61,436 bases of DNA. Origin: Acidobacteriota bacterium. GTDB taxonomy: Bacteria; Acidobacteriota; Terriglobia; Terriglobales; Acidobacteriaceae. Location: positions 1 to 61,436 of the forward strand of contig QIAJ01000061.1 in NCBI GenBank assembly GCA_003225495.1, in the 5' to 3' direction. The notes under the pieces were generated by a model that ran no database searches, was not told the origin of the DNA, and was given only the letters and a program-made list of their open reading frames with translations. The position numbers and the translations under genes are program-made. This document shows positions 26,251-35,044 of the stretch, piece by piece (position 1 is the first letter of the stretch; each line of letters begins with the position of its first letter).

Positions 26251-27513
26251 TCAAATCAGCTTCAACTGCTTGGGCTCCACCGCCGTAATCCGCACCCGCT
26301 CAACCTTGCGATCGGTGGAATCCAGCACTTCGAATCTCAAGGTGTCATCCTCAATGACCTCGCCTCTTTTCGGGATACGTCCAGCAAGTTCGCTGACCAA
26401 TCCGGCGATGGTCGAGGACTCGCGTCCTTCGGGACGAATCCCAAACAGTTCGTCGAGACGGTCGACATCCATGTTGCCGGGGACGACATACGAATGTTCG
26501 TTCTCGCGAACGACCTCTGCTTTCTCGTGCTCGTCGCCGATTTCGCCCACGATCTCTTCCACCAGATCTTCGATCGTGACCAGTCCGGCAACTCCGCCAT
26601 ATTCGTCGACCACAATCGCCATGCGGACATTGCTGCGCTGCATCTCGCGCAGAAGATCGCTCACAAGCTTGCTCTCGGGTACGAAGTGGACGTCCCGGCG
26701 CATCAAGGTATCGACCGTGCGGGTGTGAGCCTCGGAGTCGGGAACCTGGAGAAGGTCCTGCGTGTGCAGAATACCTTTTATATTATGGATTGAGCCTTCG
26801 TAAACCGGTAGCCGCGAAAAGGGTTTGGTCCTCAGCAGGTCAATCACTTTTTCGACGGTGGCATTGACGGGCACAGCGACCATCTCGGGCCGCGGCTTCA
26901 TCGCATCGCGCACGATTTTTCCGCTGAATTCGACGACCGATTGGATCAGGTCGCGATCGCCTTCCTGCAGAATCCCTTCTTCCTGTCCGGCTTCGATCAG
27001 GGCGTCTACGGCTTCGGCGGGCGTTTCGGGCGCTGCATCGCCATGTTCGCGAGTCAAAGCGGCGACCGACTGGCAGAATCCCAAAACTAGCGTGATCGGC
27101 AAGATCAGATAGATAAGGAGACGCAGGGGCAGCACAAAGTGGGCCAGCTACCTGCCGCTGGTTCGCGAGAAGAAGACGAATGGCAACAGGCGGTTGAAGA
27201 TGATGATGATGAGGATCAAGGTCAGCCCGGCTTCGAGCACGGCGTAAATGTCCCAGCCGCGATCCCGAAAGACCGTGAAGCCGACGATCATGGCGATGGA
27301 CGCCATGATCAACTGTGTGAGGATGGCCATTGACACTGCGGCTCGCTCACGTCCCACACCGAGGCGCGGCTCGACAATCTGCTCGAAGGAATCGATGTTG
27401 TCCTGAAAGTCGCGGGAAAGAAACTTGCCGATTTCCTGATACACGCGATCGACGTAAGAGACGAGCGTGAGCAGCGCGATGAGCAGAACGAGCGCGAGTC
27501 CGGCGCCGATCAT
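26251..27513 (-). pseudogene. CNNM/CorC-type CBS-domain membrane protein interrupted by an in-frame TAG
   Basis: One continuous reading frame of about 420 codons is split by an amber codon at 27150-27148. The first part (121 residues) has a membrane helix at 1-18, a charged segment and two further helices ending FNRLLPFVFFSRTSGR. The second part continues at once with LAHFVLPLRLLIYLILPITLVLG, two CBS domains (about DAMKPRPEM to VVDEYGGVAGLVTIEDL) and a C-terminal CorC_HlyC domain (GNMDVDRLDELFG). Relatives usually have Trp after the Arg, and TGG to TAG is a single change. A GTG at 27135 could restart translation but has no ribosome site. Relatives are linked to Mg/Co efflux or ion homeostasis. 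The start overlaps ybeY as ATGA. Confidence 0.8.
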
Positions 27514-27998
27514 GCGCGCCTCCCGCGGCGGGGCGGCGCTGTTCTCTTTATCAGGCCGGTGGGGAGACGCAGGTCGCGGCGCAATTTTTCTTCTCGACGA
27601 GCCATCTTGCCTTGGTCTCGTTCGTGATCGTAGCCTCGCAGATGCAGGATGCCATGCAGCGCGAGAATTTTGACTTCTTCGGCGGCGGTGTGTCCGAGAG
27701 CACGCGCATTATTGGCGGCGATTTCTGCCGAGATTGCGATGTCGCCGGCGAAGTGCGGCTTCAGGCCCGGCAGGGCCGGAAACGACAAGACGTCAGTGGG
27801 CTGATTCTTGCCGCGGAAGCACCGGTTAAGCTCGCGCAGCTCCGCATTCGAAGTCACGAGAACATTGACTGGAGCACGTAGCCCGGCGGCACGTCGCGCC
27901 CGAGACACAAAGCGGTCGAGTGCCAACTCGGTCAGGCCCACAACGCGTTTTTGCAGAATGACCAAGGCGATCCAGGAGGCGGCGCGACCACGGGGCAA
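27510..27998 (-). CDS. ybeY: Endoribonuclease YbeY
   Basis: About 162 residues. The signature HGILHLRGYDHERD (zinc ligands His-x3-His-x5-His) and the PTDVLSFP motif identify YbeY, a single-strand RNase needed for 16S rRNA 3'-end maturation and ribosome quality control. Homologues usually begin at VILQKRV, so a TTG at 27965 may be the true start instead of ATG 27998. The Arg-rich tail (TAPPRRGRRA) overlaps the CNNM gene start by 4 bases. It follows phoH after a repeat-like 156-bp spacer. Confidence 0.92.
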   Translation of the reverse strand: MPRGRAASWIALVILQKRVVGLTELALDRFVSRARRAAGLRAPVNVLVTSNAELRELNRCFRGKNQPTDVLSFPALPGLKPHFAGDIAISAEIAANNARALGHTAAEEVKILALHGILHLRGYDHERDQGKMARREEKLRRDLRLPTGLIKRTAPPRRGRRA

Positions 27999-28005
27999 AG
28001 CTTCG

Positions 28006-28152
28006 ACCTCAGGGGCTGAAGCCCATCCTCAATTTGAGACTCACTTCGGCGCTGCCTGCTTCCTTCAACTATGTTGGCAGCCAAAGCTGATGCCAAACCA
28101 TACCCTAAATCAAAAGGAGGGATGGCCGCGGCTCCCTCCTGACTTCTCGGAT
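28006..28152. repeat. Repeat-like structured spacer between phoH and ybeY
   Basis: This spacer contains GGGC-TGAA-GCCC (28013-28024), then AGGAGGGA (28115-28122) facing TCCCTCCT (28133-28140). In character it is unlike the compact neighbouring junctions of this cluster. Hairpin words of the form GGGGCT..AGCCC are, to my recollection, often dispersed in acidobacterial spacers, but only one copy is in this window, so dispersal is unproven here. Confidence 0.4.
28115..28140 (-). terminator. Possible intrinsic terminator after phoH
   Basis: On the minus strand AGGAGGGA, loop GCCGCGGCCA, TCCCTCCT forms an 8-bp stem beginning 15 bases after the phoH stop and followed by TTTGATTT. The T-run is interrupted, so partial termination or mRNA stabilisation is as likely as full termination. 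Confidence 0.45.
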
Positions 28153-28154
28153 AA

Positions 28155-29252
28155 TTAATCCTGCACTCGCGGCTCGTCGACCGACGCAGCCGGCAAACGC
28201 GCAGTGCCGTTTTCGCTTTGGCCATTCTTGCCATTCGCAGGCTTTGTATCTGCAGTTTTATTATCGAGACCAGTTTTGTTATCGAGCAAAGATAACTGCG
28301 GTCCGGCCTGTCGCGTTTTGAATTCGTCGTAGGCACGGATGATGCGCTGCACGAGATGATGGCGGACAACATCACTCTCGTCGAAGTGCACGAAGGCAAG
28401 GCCATTCACGTCTTTCAGGATGTCGATCGCTTCCAGCAGGCCGCTGCGGCGCGCATTCGGCAGATCAATCTGGGTAATGTCGCCGGTTATGACCGCCTTG
28501 GAACCGAATCCGAGGCGGGTCACGAACATCTTCATCTGTTCGGAAGTTGTGTTCTGCGCTTCGTCCAGGATCACGAAAGAATCGTTCAGCGTTCGTCCGC
28601 GCATGAAGGCGATGGGCGCGATCTCGATAATGTTTTTCTCGAGATAGCGTTCGACGCGTTCCGGGTCCATCATGTCGAAGAGCGCGTCATACAGCGGACG
28701 TAAATAGGGATCGATTTTCTCTTGCAAAGTTCCAGGCAGAAATCCAAGGCGCTCGCCGGCTTCGACCGCAGGACGGGCGAGAATGATCCGATTAACCTGC
28801 TTGTTCAGCAGCGCTGAGATTGCCATCGCAACGGCGAGATAGGTTTTGCCGGTGCCAGCCGGGCCCACACCGAATACCATGTCGTGACGCTCGATCGCTT
28901 CCAGATAGCGCCGCTGGTTGGGACTCTTGGGCTGAACGGTCTTGCGGCCAAACGATCGTTGGCGGCCGGCTTCGGCGAGACCTCGCAGAGTGACGTTGGG
29001 GTCGCCGACCAGCACGCGCAGCATGCTGTTCAGGTCTCCATTTTGAAACTGGTAACCGGTGCGATGGAGGTGGTCGTAGTCGGCAAATAACTGCTCAGCG
29101 CGAGCTACCTCGCGGGGCGCGCCCTCCAGGTCAATGTGATCGGAGCGTAGGTCGATGTTGATGTTCAGGCCGTCTTCCAGCACGTGCAGGTTTTCGTCGC
29201 GCGTGCCAAACAGGGTCTCAAGGTTCGGGCTGATCTCAATACTTTTCTTCAT
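28155..29252 (-). CDS. phoH: PhoH-family ATPase (PhoH/PhoL)
   Basis: 365 residues. An N-terminal KH-like region (to about 110) precedes the P-loop domain: Walker [36 protein letters not shown] and Walker [14 protein letters not shown], with GDITQIDLP downstream. The last 50 residues are Asn/Lys/Asp-rich and degenerate ([16 protein letters not shown]), containing a short internal repeat. PhoH proteins are cytoplasmic RNA-linked ATPases co-conserved with YbeY. This is the first gene of the phoH-ybeY-CNNM-era cluster. Confidence 0.93.
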   Translation of the reverse strand: MKKSIEISPNLETLFGTRDENLHVLEDGLNINIDLRSDHIDLEGAPREVARAEQLFADYDHLHRTGYQFQNGDLNSMLRVLVGDPNVTLRGLAEAGRQRSFGRKTVQPKSPNQRRYLEAIERHDMVFGVGPAGTGKTYLAVAMAISALLNKQVNRIILARPAVEAGERLGFLPGTLQEKIDPYLRPLYDALFDMMDPERVERYLEKNIIEIAPIAFMRGRTLNDSFVILDEAQNTTSEQMKMFVTRLGFGSKAVITGDITQIDLPNARRSGLLEAIDILKDVNGLAFVHFDESDVVRHHLVQRIIRAYDEFKTRQAGPQLSLLDNKTGLDNKTADTKPANGKNGQSENGTARLPAASVDEPRVQD

Positions 29253-29503
29253 TCAGAGTTGTTGCGCCGCCTCCCGCAGCCTGGGGCTCGAACTTGGATG
29301 TGCGTTACCGGTCTCAGGTAGATCAATGTCGCCGGTTTTTGCACGAAAAGAATTGTCTCTGTAGTAGAACCGACTGGAACGCGCGCTAACAGGGCGCGGA
29401 TGAACATCATTTCAGTAAAGCGTAGCGCGGGCGGACGGGGGAGTCAATGGGAGCGGGAGTAGCCTGTCGCACAGGGCTGGTTTCTGGTTGCCGATCCGAT
29501 CGG
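29253..29503. other. Spacer upstream of phoH
   Basis: Lies between the phoH start and the 3' end of the tetR gene, both on the minus strand. It contains a GC-rich imperfect hairpin (CGCGC...GCGCG near 29380-29398) that might end tetR transcription. I see no gene or clear promoter. Confidence 0.35.
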
Positions 29504-30166
29504 TCATCGCGCAGGCGGGAGTGGGACGGGACTCGCTTTCCCTGAAGTCAGCAGGGATTGCACGAGGGTATCGGCGAGCCAGTCTTGATATTTCTGAGAA
29601 GACCACCCGCGTTCGCGCACCAGCATTCGGTAAACATCCCTGCCGGTAAGCATCCAGAAGATATCCCGGGCAGCGCGCTGATCAACCCCGGGTCGAATCC
29701 TTCCCGCGTCACGTAAGGAAATGATCATTCTTTCCTGCCTTTCATAGCGCAGGCTTTCTCGCTGCTGTTCCAATTTCGCCAGCTCAGGGGCCACAACTCC
29801 CGCGCCTCGCAGCAGATCGAAGGTTGCGCTTTGGGCGTCGTGGATCTGGCGGGCAATCGGGGCGGCGAGCCGTAAACGAGTTTCGGGATCGCTCGCGCTC
29901 AGTGCCTTCCGTACGGCCTCCTCGTAATCAGCTCCGAAGGTTGCCTGATCGAGGAGTTCGATGAGAATTCCTGTCTTCGACTTGAAGATGGCATACACAC
30001 TTTGGGCAGATACCTTGGCTCGCTGCGCGATCGCCTCGATGGTCATTCCGGCATAGCCTTCGCTCTGCAAAAGCTTCCGCGTGGCTTCGACGATACGGCG
30101 CCGGGTGTCACCGGCCTGGCGTTGGCGCACCAGTGATTTGTAAGGACGCTTTTTTATTTTCCCCAA
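29504..30166 (-). CDS. TetR-family transcriptional regulator
   Basis: About 220 residues with a TTG start; GTG codons slightly downstream are alternatives. The TetR DNA-binding head is typical: RRRIVEATRKLLQSEGYAGMTIEAIA (about 22-47), then helix-turn-helix AQRAKVSAQSVYAIFKSK. The C-terminal ligand domain is not assignable. It is divergent from the NAD(P)-binding oxidoreductase with only 48 bp between starts, so it very probably controls that gene and itself. A short CTAAA-N12-TTTAG repeat (30169-30190) lies in the gap. Confidence 0.9.
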   Translation of the reverse strand: MGKIKKRPYKSLVRQRQAGDTRRRIVEATRKLLQSEGYAGMTIEAIAQRAKVSAQSVYAIFKSKTGILIELLDQATFGADYEEAVRKALSASDPETRLRLAAPIARQIHDAQSATFDLLRGAGVVAPELAKLEQQRESLRYERQERMIISLRDAGRIRPGVDQRAARDIFWMLTGRDVYRMLVRERGWSSQKYQDWLADTLVQSLLTSGKASPVPLPPAR

Positions 30167-30168
30167 CG

Positions 30169-30190
30169 CTAAAATTGTAGCATCCTTTAG
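30169..30190. promoter_or_regulatory. Possible TetR operator
   Basis: CTAAA and TTTAG form a weak inverted repeat with a 12-base centre inside the 48-bp gap between divergent tetR and oxidoreductase genes. The position fits an operator, but the arms are short. Confidence 0.3.
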
Positions 30191-30214
30191 TCACTGTAGT
30201 TATCTATATCCAAT

Positions 30215-30901
30215 ATGCAAAATGATGTCACGATTAAATCCGAGAGTTCAATACTTTCTGAAACTCGAAGCAGCCTGAAGCTGGTTGTATTGGGTGCCAC
30301 TGGAGGCACCGGGCTTGAGATCATTAGGAAAGCGCTTGAACACGGTCATTTGGTGACCGCACTTGTTCGCTCGCCGGAACGACTCAAGCCCTTCCAGGAT
30401 CGCATCACTGTCAAGCAGGGAGATCTGCTGAACAGCGTCGATCTTGAACGTGTTATTCAGGGTCACGATGCGGTTGTGTCGGGATTCGGGCCGCGGATAC
30501 CCGTGTCCAAAGCGGATGCGAACCTTCTACACCAATTCGCCATCGTTCTGACGCGCGCCATGCTGCGCGCCGAGGTCAAGCGCGTCGTCGTCGAGTCGGT
30601 AGCCTTCCTGTTTAAAGACGCAATCTTCCCGCCCGCATATCTTCTTGGCAAGATCCTATTCCCGGGCATTGTCGCGGATTCAGCCGCCATGGAGGATGTG
30701 TTTCAACACGGCGGTCTCGACTGGACGATCGTGCGCCCTCCGCAACTTACAGACAGGCCTTACACTGGAAATTATCGCGTGCGAGAGGGACACCTGCCTC
30801 ATTTCGGTTTCAAAATCTCGCGAGCGGATGTTGCGGACTTCATGATCAAGGCAGCGGAGAATCCCTCGTTGATACGCAAAATCGTAGGAATCTCGAACTA
30901 A
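30215..30901 (+). CDS. NAD(P)-binding atypical short-chain dehydrogenase (NmrA/SDR-like)
   Basis: About 228 residues. The dinucleotide site VVLGATGGTGLEIIRKAL (near 24-41) is the GxxGxxG form of atypical SDRs. Next come VTALVRSPERL (cofactor selectivity loop, with Arg suggesting NADP) and the beta-strand VKQGDLLNSVDL. The usual Tyr-Lys pair is not obvious, as in NmrA-like proteins that bind but may not reduce. DWTIVRPPQLTD is typical of the class. It is cytoplasmic. It is divergently paired with the TetR regulator, which suggests induction by a small molecule. Confidence 0.85.
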   Translation: MQNDVTIKSESSILSETRSSLKLVVLGATGGTGLEIIRKALEHGHLVTALVRSPERLKPFQDRITVKQGDLLNSVDLERVIQGHDAVVSGFGPRIPVSKADANLLHQFAIVLTRAMLRAEVKRVVVESVAFLFKDAIFPPAYLLGKILFPGIVADSAAMEDVFQHGGLDWTIVRPPQLTDRPYTGNYRVREGHLPHFGFKISRADVADFMIKAAENPSLIRKIVGISN

Positions 30902-30980
30902 TCGAAATGAAACAAGCATGACGCTCCGTTCACTCGTGTTGTTTGTCGCCAGCGGATGCTCCCCGAGGCGGCATAGCGTC

Positions 30981-32576
30981 TTAAGCGCCTTCTCTTTTCG
31001 CTTCTGAAATGCTTGCCCACACGGCCCGAGTCTTCGCCCACGCTCGCAGTTCGGATATCTCTTCTGCTCTCGTCGTCGAGAGCGGGACGGTCGAGGAAAG
31101 CGCGGTCAGCAGGTCGTCGGTCGTAAGCTCCTGTTTGCGCGAATAGGCGGCATAGAGAGCCGTCTGGACCACAGATTCGATCTCGGCTCCGGAAAATCCT
31201 TTAGCTGCTACATCGACGCGATCGAGATCAAAATCGGCCGGATTGCGCTTGCGCTTCATCAATTGGATAGAAAGAATCTGCTTGCGTTCGGAGGTGTTGG
31301 GCAAGTCCACAAAGAAGAGTTCGTCAAATCGTCCTTTGCGGATCAGTTCCGGTGGCAGCACCGTCACATTGTTGCAGGTCGCGGCGACGAATACCGGTGC
31401 CTTGCGCTCCTGCATCCAGGAGAGAAACGATGCCAGCAGTCGCGAGGAGACGCCGGCATCTGCCGATGCAGAATCAGGGCCGCTGCCCGCGAAGACCTTC
31501 TCCAGTTCGTCGATCCACAACACACAGGGCGACAGCCCTTCGGCCACTTTGAAGACCTTCTGAATGCGCTTCTCAGTCTCGCCAATGTATTTGTCATAGA
31601 CAGCGGCGGTATCAAATTTCACTAGCGGAAGCTTCCACTCGCCTGCAATCGCTCGCGCGCACAGGCTCTTGCCGCATCCCTGCACGCCGAGAATGATCAC
31701 TCCTTTTGGCGGCTCCAGCCCGAACTGCCGGGCCTCGGGTTCCCATGAATTTTGTCGTTGGACAAGCCATTCTTTCAAATTGTCCAGGCCGCCGACGTTG
31801 GCCATATTGTTCGACGCGTCGACAAACTCCAGCATCTCGGAGCGTTTGAGCAACGCCTTTTTTGCTTCAAGAACATCGGCCACGCAATCGGGCGAAAGCG
31901 CGTAGCGAGCCACAACTGCTTGCGAGATCGCTCGTTCCGCTTCTTCCTCTGTCAGGCCGAGCAGGCTGGCGGCCAGTGAATCGAATCCGGGCGCATCCAG
32001 CTTTCTTTGCACGGTGTGGGTCTTGCTGACCCGAGCCAGGGTCCCGTCGATGATTTGCCGAAGCCGTTGACGATCGGGCAGAGGCATGTCCAGGAACTCG
32101 ACCAACCCGGCCAGTTCCGGGGGGATGGCGATGTGCGGCCCGGTGATAATGACCGTTCTCCGATTCGCCGAAAATTTCTGGGCAACGTCGCGCAGTCTTC
32201 TCACTACGACGGGGTCTTCGAGGTGACGATGAAAGTCCTTCAGGATGAACGTGGCCTCGATCGAGACCGCCTCAAGGTTCCCGAGCATCTGTGCAGGATC
32301 CTGACTGTTGTAGATCGCCTTAGAGTTCTGTTCGGCATCGCTTCGGTGGGCTGGGGTGTAACCGCCAGGCGGCAATGCATCTTCGAACTGGAGGTCGTGC
32401 GTCATCGTGCCCGAGCGAGCCAAACCGCTGGCAATCGTCCACTCAAAAGTCGCCAAGTTCAGTTCTGAACACGCCAGCCGAACCATACGAACTGCCCGCA
32501 CTTCCTCCACCGTCTCCATGACGACGATCGGCGTCGACGAGTTGATGAGGACCTTCAGGCGTTCGAGAGCGTTCAT
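30981..32576 (-). CDS. AAA+ ATPase resembling cyanobacterial/plastid Ycf46
   Basis: 531 residues. The N-terminal half (about 1-255) has no enzymatic motif but begins with STPIVVMETVEEVRAVRMV, the pattern seen at the start of Ycf46-like proteins. The AAA module has Walker A GVQGCGKS, Walker B CVLWIDELEKVF, a sensor-1 Asn in VAATCNN, the second-region Arg in IRKGRFDELFFVDLP, and the C-terminal lid GFSGAEIESVVQTALYAAY. It is cytoplasmic; the function of the family is poorly known outside cyanobacteria. It is transcribed away from rpsT and stands alone. Confidence 0.85.
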   Translation of the reverse strand: MNALERLKVLINSSTPIVVMETVEEVRAVRMVRLACSELNLATFEWTIASGLARSGTMTHDLQFEDALPPGGYTPAHRSDAEQNSKAIYNSQDPAQMLGNLEAVSIEATFILKDFHRHLEDPVVVRRLRDVAQKFSANRRTVIITGPHIAIPPELAGLVEFLDMPLPDRQRLRQIIDGTLARVSKTHTVQRKLDAPGFDSLAASLLGLTEEEAERAISQAVVARYALSPDCVADVLEAKKALLKRSEMLEFVDASNNMANVGGLDNLKEWLVQRQNSWEPEARQFGLEPPKGVIILGVQGCGKSLCARAIAGEWKLPLVKFDTAAVYDKYIGETEKRIQKVFKVAEGLSPCVLWIDELEKVFAGSGPDSASADAGVSSRLLASFLSWMQERKAPVFVAATCNNVTVLPPELIRKGRFDELFFVDLPNTSERKQILSIQLMKRKRNPADFDLDRVDVAAKGFSGAEIESVVQTALYAAYSRKQELTTDDLLTALSSTVPLSTTRAEEISELRAWAKTRAVWASISEAKREGA

Positions 32577-32679
32577 ATCTGTTTGACCGGGCGCGAGTTG
32601 CTCCCGTAGAATAGTAATTCGGTCTTACTCCGAATATCCTTCTGGAGCAATCCAGGTCAATCGAAGGTAATTGAGAACC

Positions 32680-32943
32680 ATGGCGAATCATTTTTCGGCG
32701 CTGAAGCGCGCCCGTCAGACAGTGAAACGAACCGAACGCAACCGGGCGAGCGCATCGCGCCTGCGAAGCGCACTCCGCAGCATGCGGGAGAGCCTGGCTA
32801 AGGGCGACAAGACTGCTGCCGAGAAGATTTACCGGGAAACGACCTCGGCCCTCGACAAGGCCATTCAAAAGGGCGTTCTTCACGAGAATACGGCTTCGCG
32901 GTATAAGTCCCGACTCTCGAAGCGATTGAGCGCATTGAAGTAA
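32680..32943 (+). CDS. rpsT: 30S ribosomal protein S20
   Basis: 87 residues starting [13 protein letters not shown]. It is rich in Lys, Arg and Ser, with the conserved segments [18 protein letters not shown] and [16 protein letters not shown], and matches S20 in length and pattern. It binds the 5' domain of 16S rRNA. ATG 32680 is preceded by AAGG; a TTG three codons earlier is open but not needed. A sigma-70-like promoter for the next gene lies right after its stop. Confidence 0.95.
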   Translation: MANHFSALKRARQTVKRTERNRASASRLRSALRSMRESLAKGDKTAAEKIYRETTSALDKAIQKGVLHENTASRYKSRLSKRLSALK

Positions 32944-33257
32944 AGCCACCCGCCGCAAAACGCGCGAAAGATTTTGCTTGACCTGTCCTGCGGATTTCCT
33001 TAAACTGTCGTGTTCCTCGGACATAGAAGGAAGTTCTGGCCGTACCGACGAACCTCTGCCCGCAACGCGCGACAAATCCCTAGAATTGAGCATCTTTCGC
33101 GCGGGGTGATGCATCTATTTGGGTGACTCTAGCTGTTCCTTTGCGAATCCCGCCGAAATGCAGTCTGGCTAGCTAACAAGGTGACCATCATCCTGTGGGC
33201 GGGTAGATGGACGCTTGTAAGTCGCATCGATCCTTATAGTTAGGAGAACGAAAGCAA
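32944..33257 (+). ncRNA. Long leader, possibly structured RNA, between rpsT and the omega-like gene
   Basis: More than 230 bases separate the promoter at 32978-33006 from the next start. Within it, CTAGA (about 33081) can pair with TCTAG (about 33128). Between them GCATC...GATGC forms an inner hairpin, so the region can fold into a nested structure. No open frame of note exists. It could be a 5' UTR with regulatory structure or an independent small RNA; I cannot match it to a known class. Confidence 0.3.
32978..33006 (+). promoter_or_regulatory. Sigma-70-type promoter
   Basis: TTGACC (32978-32983), a 17-base spacer and TAAACT (33001-33006) match five of six and four of six consensus positions at ideal spacing. 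It lies 34 bases after the rpsT stop and would drive the omega-like gene and rho, or a small RNA in the leader. Confidence 0.55.
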
Positions 33258-33473
33258 ATGCGCTCTGATCGTGTATTTGATGCAGTAGAGACTTTGCGGA
33301 ACCGGTACATGCTTTGCCAGCTCGCCTCGAAGGCAACGCGCAAGTTCCACCGGCCCAATACCCGCATTCAGGAAACCATGAACCAGGTGTTTGACCGGAT
33401 CGCGGGGGCGGAACGCCATGATATTTTGAGCGAACCGGAAAATTTTGCTGAAGCACAAAGGCGGGCTGCTTAA
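33258..33473 (+). CDS. rpoZ: Small protein resembling RNA polymerase omega subunit
   Basis: 71 residues. The segment RNRYMLCQLASKATRK matches the omega helix pattern (Asn-Arg-aromatic-x-Leu, then Ala-x-Lys...Arg) that packs against the beta-prime tail. The protein is of the right size and a ribosome site AGGAG lies upstream. Omega helps assemble RNA polymerase. The rest of the sequence (HRPNTRIQETMNQVFDRI) is less typical, so the call is tentative. It is followed after 83 bp by rho, and its stop codon lies inside a small hairpin. Confidence 0.6.
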   Translation: MRSDRVFDAVETLRNRYMLCQLASKATRKFHRPNTRIQETMNQVFDRIAGAERHDILSEPENFAEAQRRAA

Positions 33474-33503
33474 AAGCAGCTCCGCCGTGTGCCCACACGG
33501 CGG
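33465..33503 (+). promoter_or_regulatory. Two adjacent hairpins in the rho leader
   Basis: GCTGCTT/AAGCAGC (33465-33480) contains the stop codon of the omega-like gene. CCGCCGTGT-GCCC-ACACGGCGG (33482-33503) is a perfect 9-bp stem with a 4-base loop. No T-run follows, so it is not a standard terminator. The position, 53 bases before the rho start, suggests attenuation or autoregulation of rho, which is known in other bacteria. Confidence 0.6.
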
Positions 33504-33556
33504 CTTGATCTCCCCGAGAGAATCCCTCCCGAGAAAAATCCATCCTGTAGGTGAAT

Positions 33557-34807
33557 ATGACCATCGCAGAACTGAAAGAAAAGAATATTACCGAGCTAAC
33601 CAAGATCGCCCGATCTCTGGAACTGCCGGGCGCCAGCGGACTCCGCAAGCAGGACCTCATCTTCAAGATCCTGCAGGCGCAAAGTGAAAAAGAAGGACAC
33701 ATCTTCGCTGAAGGTGTTCTGGAGATTCTCCCGGACGGCTACGGATTCCTGCGCTCGCCCGATTACAACTACCTGCCGGGGCCGGACGACATTTATGTCT
33801 CGCCGTCGCAGATCCGAAAGTTCGACCTGAAAACCGGCGACACCATCAGCGGCCAGGTACGTCCGCCGCATGAGGGAGAGAAATATTTTGCACTGGTGAA
33901 GATCGAGGCGGTCAACTTTGAATCGCCCGACGAAGCCCGTAACAAAATTCTGTTCGACAACCTCACGCCCCTATATCCGCAGGAGCGGCTGAAGCTGGAG
34001 ACCACCCGCGAGAACGTCAGCGCGCGCGTCATGGACCTGCTCACCCCACTTGGCAAAGGTCAGCGCGGCCTGATTGTATCTCCGCCGCGCGCGGGCAAGA
34101 CCATGCTGCTGCAAAATGTCGCCAACTCCATCACAGCCAATCATCCGGAAGTCGTGCTGATGGTACTCCTGATCGACGAGCGCCCGGAAGAAGTTACGGA
34201 CATGCAGCGCTCAGTGAAGGGCGAAGTGATCTCTTCAACATTTGACGAGCCTGCTGCCCGCCACGTACAGGTCGCGGAAATGGTGATCGAAAAGGCGAAG
34301 AGGCTAGTCGAGCACAAACGCGACGTCGTCATCCTGCTCGACTCCATCACACGTCTGGCGCGCGCTTACAACACCATCGTTCCGCCTTCGGGCAAAGTGC
34401 TCTCTGGCGGCGTGGACTCGAATGCATTGCAGCGTCCGAAGCGCTTCTTCGGATCAGCTCGCAACATCGAGGAAGGCGGCTCGCTGACGATCATCGCCAC
34501 CGCCCTGATCGATACTGGCTCCCGCATGGACGACGTGATCTTCGAGGAATTCAAAGGCACCGGCAATTCGGAAATCATCCTGGAACGCAAACTTGTCGAT
34601 AAGCGTGTGTTCCCGGCCATCGACATTCAGCGCTCAGGCACTAGAAAAGAAGAGTTGCTTATTCCGAAAGAGGACTTGCAGCGCATCTGGGTACTTCGCA
34701 AGGTGCTGAACCCGCTGTCTCCGGTGGAAGCGATGGAATTGCTGATCGACAAGCTTTCAAAGACGCGCGCGAACAGCGAGTTCCTTTCGAATATGAGTTC
34801 GCTGTAA
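33557..34807 (+). CDS. rho: Transcription termination factor Rho
   Basis: About 416 residues from [10 protein letters not shown] (ATG 33557; GTG 33551 is also open). The N-terminal helical domain and the cold-shock-like RNA-binding domain ([33 protein letters not shown] split across 50-85) are intact. The ATPase core shows Walker [11 protein letters not shown], Walker [17 protein letters not shown], the Q-loop/R-loop region [10 protein letters not shown] and the arginine-finger region. There is no large insertion domain. Rho is an RNA-driven hexameric helicase that ends untranslated transcripts. Confidence 0.97.
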   Translation: MTIAELKEKNITELTKIARSLELPGASGLRKQDLIFKILQAQSEKEGHIFAEGVLEILPDGYGFLRSPDYNYLPGPDDIYVSPSQIRKFDLKTGDTISGQVRPPHEGEKYFALVKIEAVNFESPDEARNKILFDNLTPLYPQERLKLETTRENVSARVMDLLTPLGKGQRGLIVSPPRAGKTMLLQNVANSITANHPEVVLMVLLIDERPEEVTDMQRSVKGEVISSTFDEPAARHVQVAEMVIEKAKRLVEHKRDVVILLDSITRLARAYNTIVPPSGKVLSGGVDSNALQRPKRFFGSARNIEEGGSLTIIATALIDTGSRMDDVIFEEFKGTGNSEIILERKLVDKRVFPAIDIQRSGTRKEELLIPKEDLQRIWVLRKVLNPLSPVEAMELLIDKLSKTRANSEFLSNMSSL

Positions 34808-35044
34808 GCGACAAGACTCAACTGTGCCTCTGTGGTTCAAGCTTTTGGTCTTTACCACGGAGGTCACAGAGTAACGCTCTAAGTAGCACTCGTCCTCGAG
34901 TTCATGAGTGAACCGTCGAACTAAAGCGGCTTGTCGTTACTTTGGTTCACTCCTACGACCGTTCGCGCATCCTTTGCACAAGCCAACCGTGCTAAAGAAC
35001 GCTAGTCGCCCGCCAAGACGCGGGCGACAACGCGGGAGCACGAT
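34808..35044. repeat. Spacer with an inverted repeat after rho
   Basis: CTCTGTG (34827-34833) and CACAGAG (34864-34870) are inverted, and the inner bases GG...CC(ACGG) extend the match imperfectly. The words CTCTGTGG and CCACGGAGGTCACAGAG look like a dispersed spacer element. It could act as a weak terminator for rho. No gene is seen before 35045. Confidence 0.5.

Noticed and set aside
27932..28405. 157-codon frame between ybeY and phoH
   Set aside because: Crosses the phoH 3' end out of frame and the repeat-like spacer; no start site or domain.
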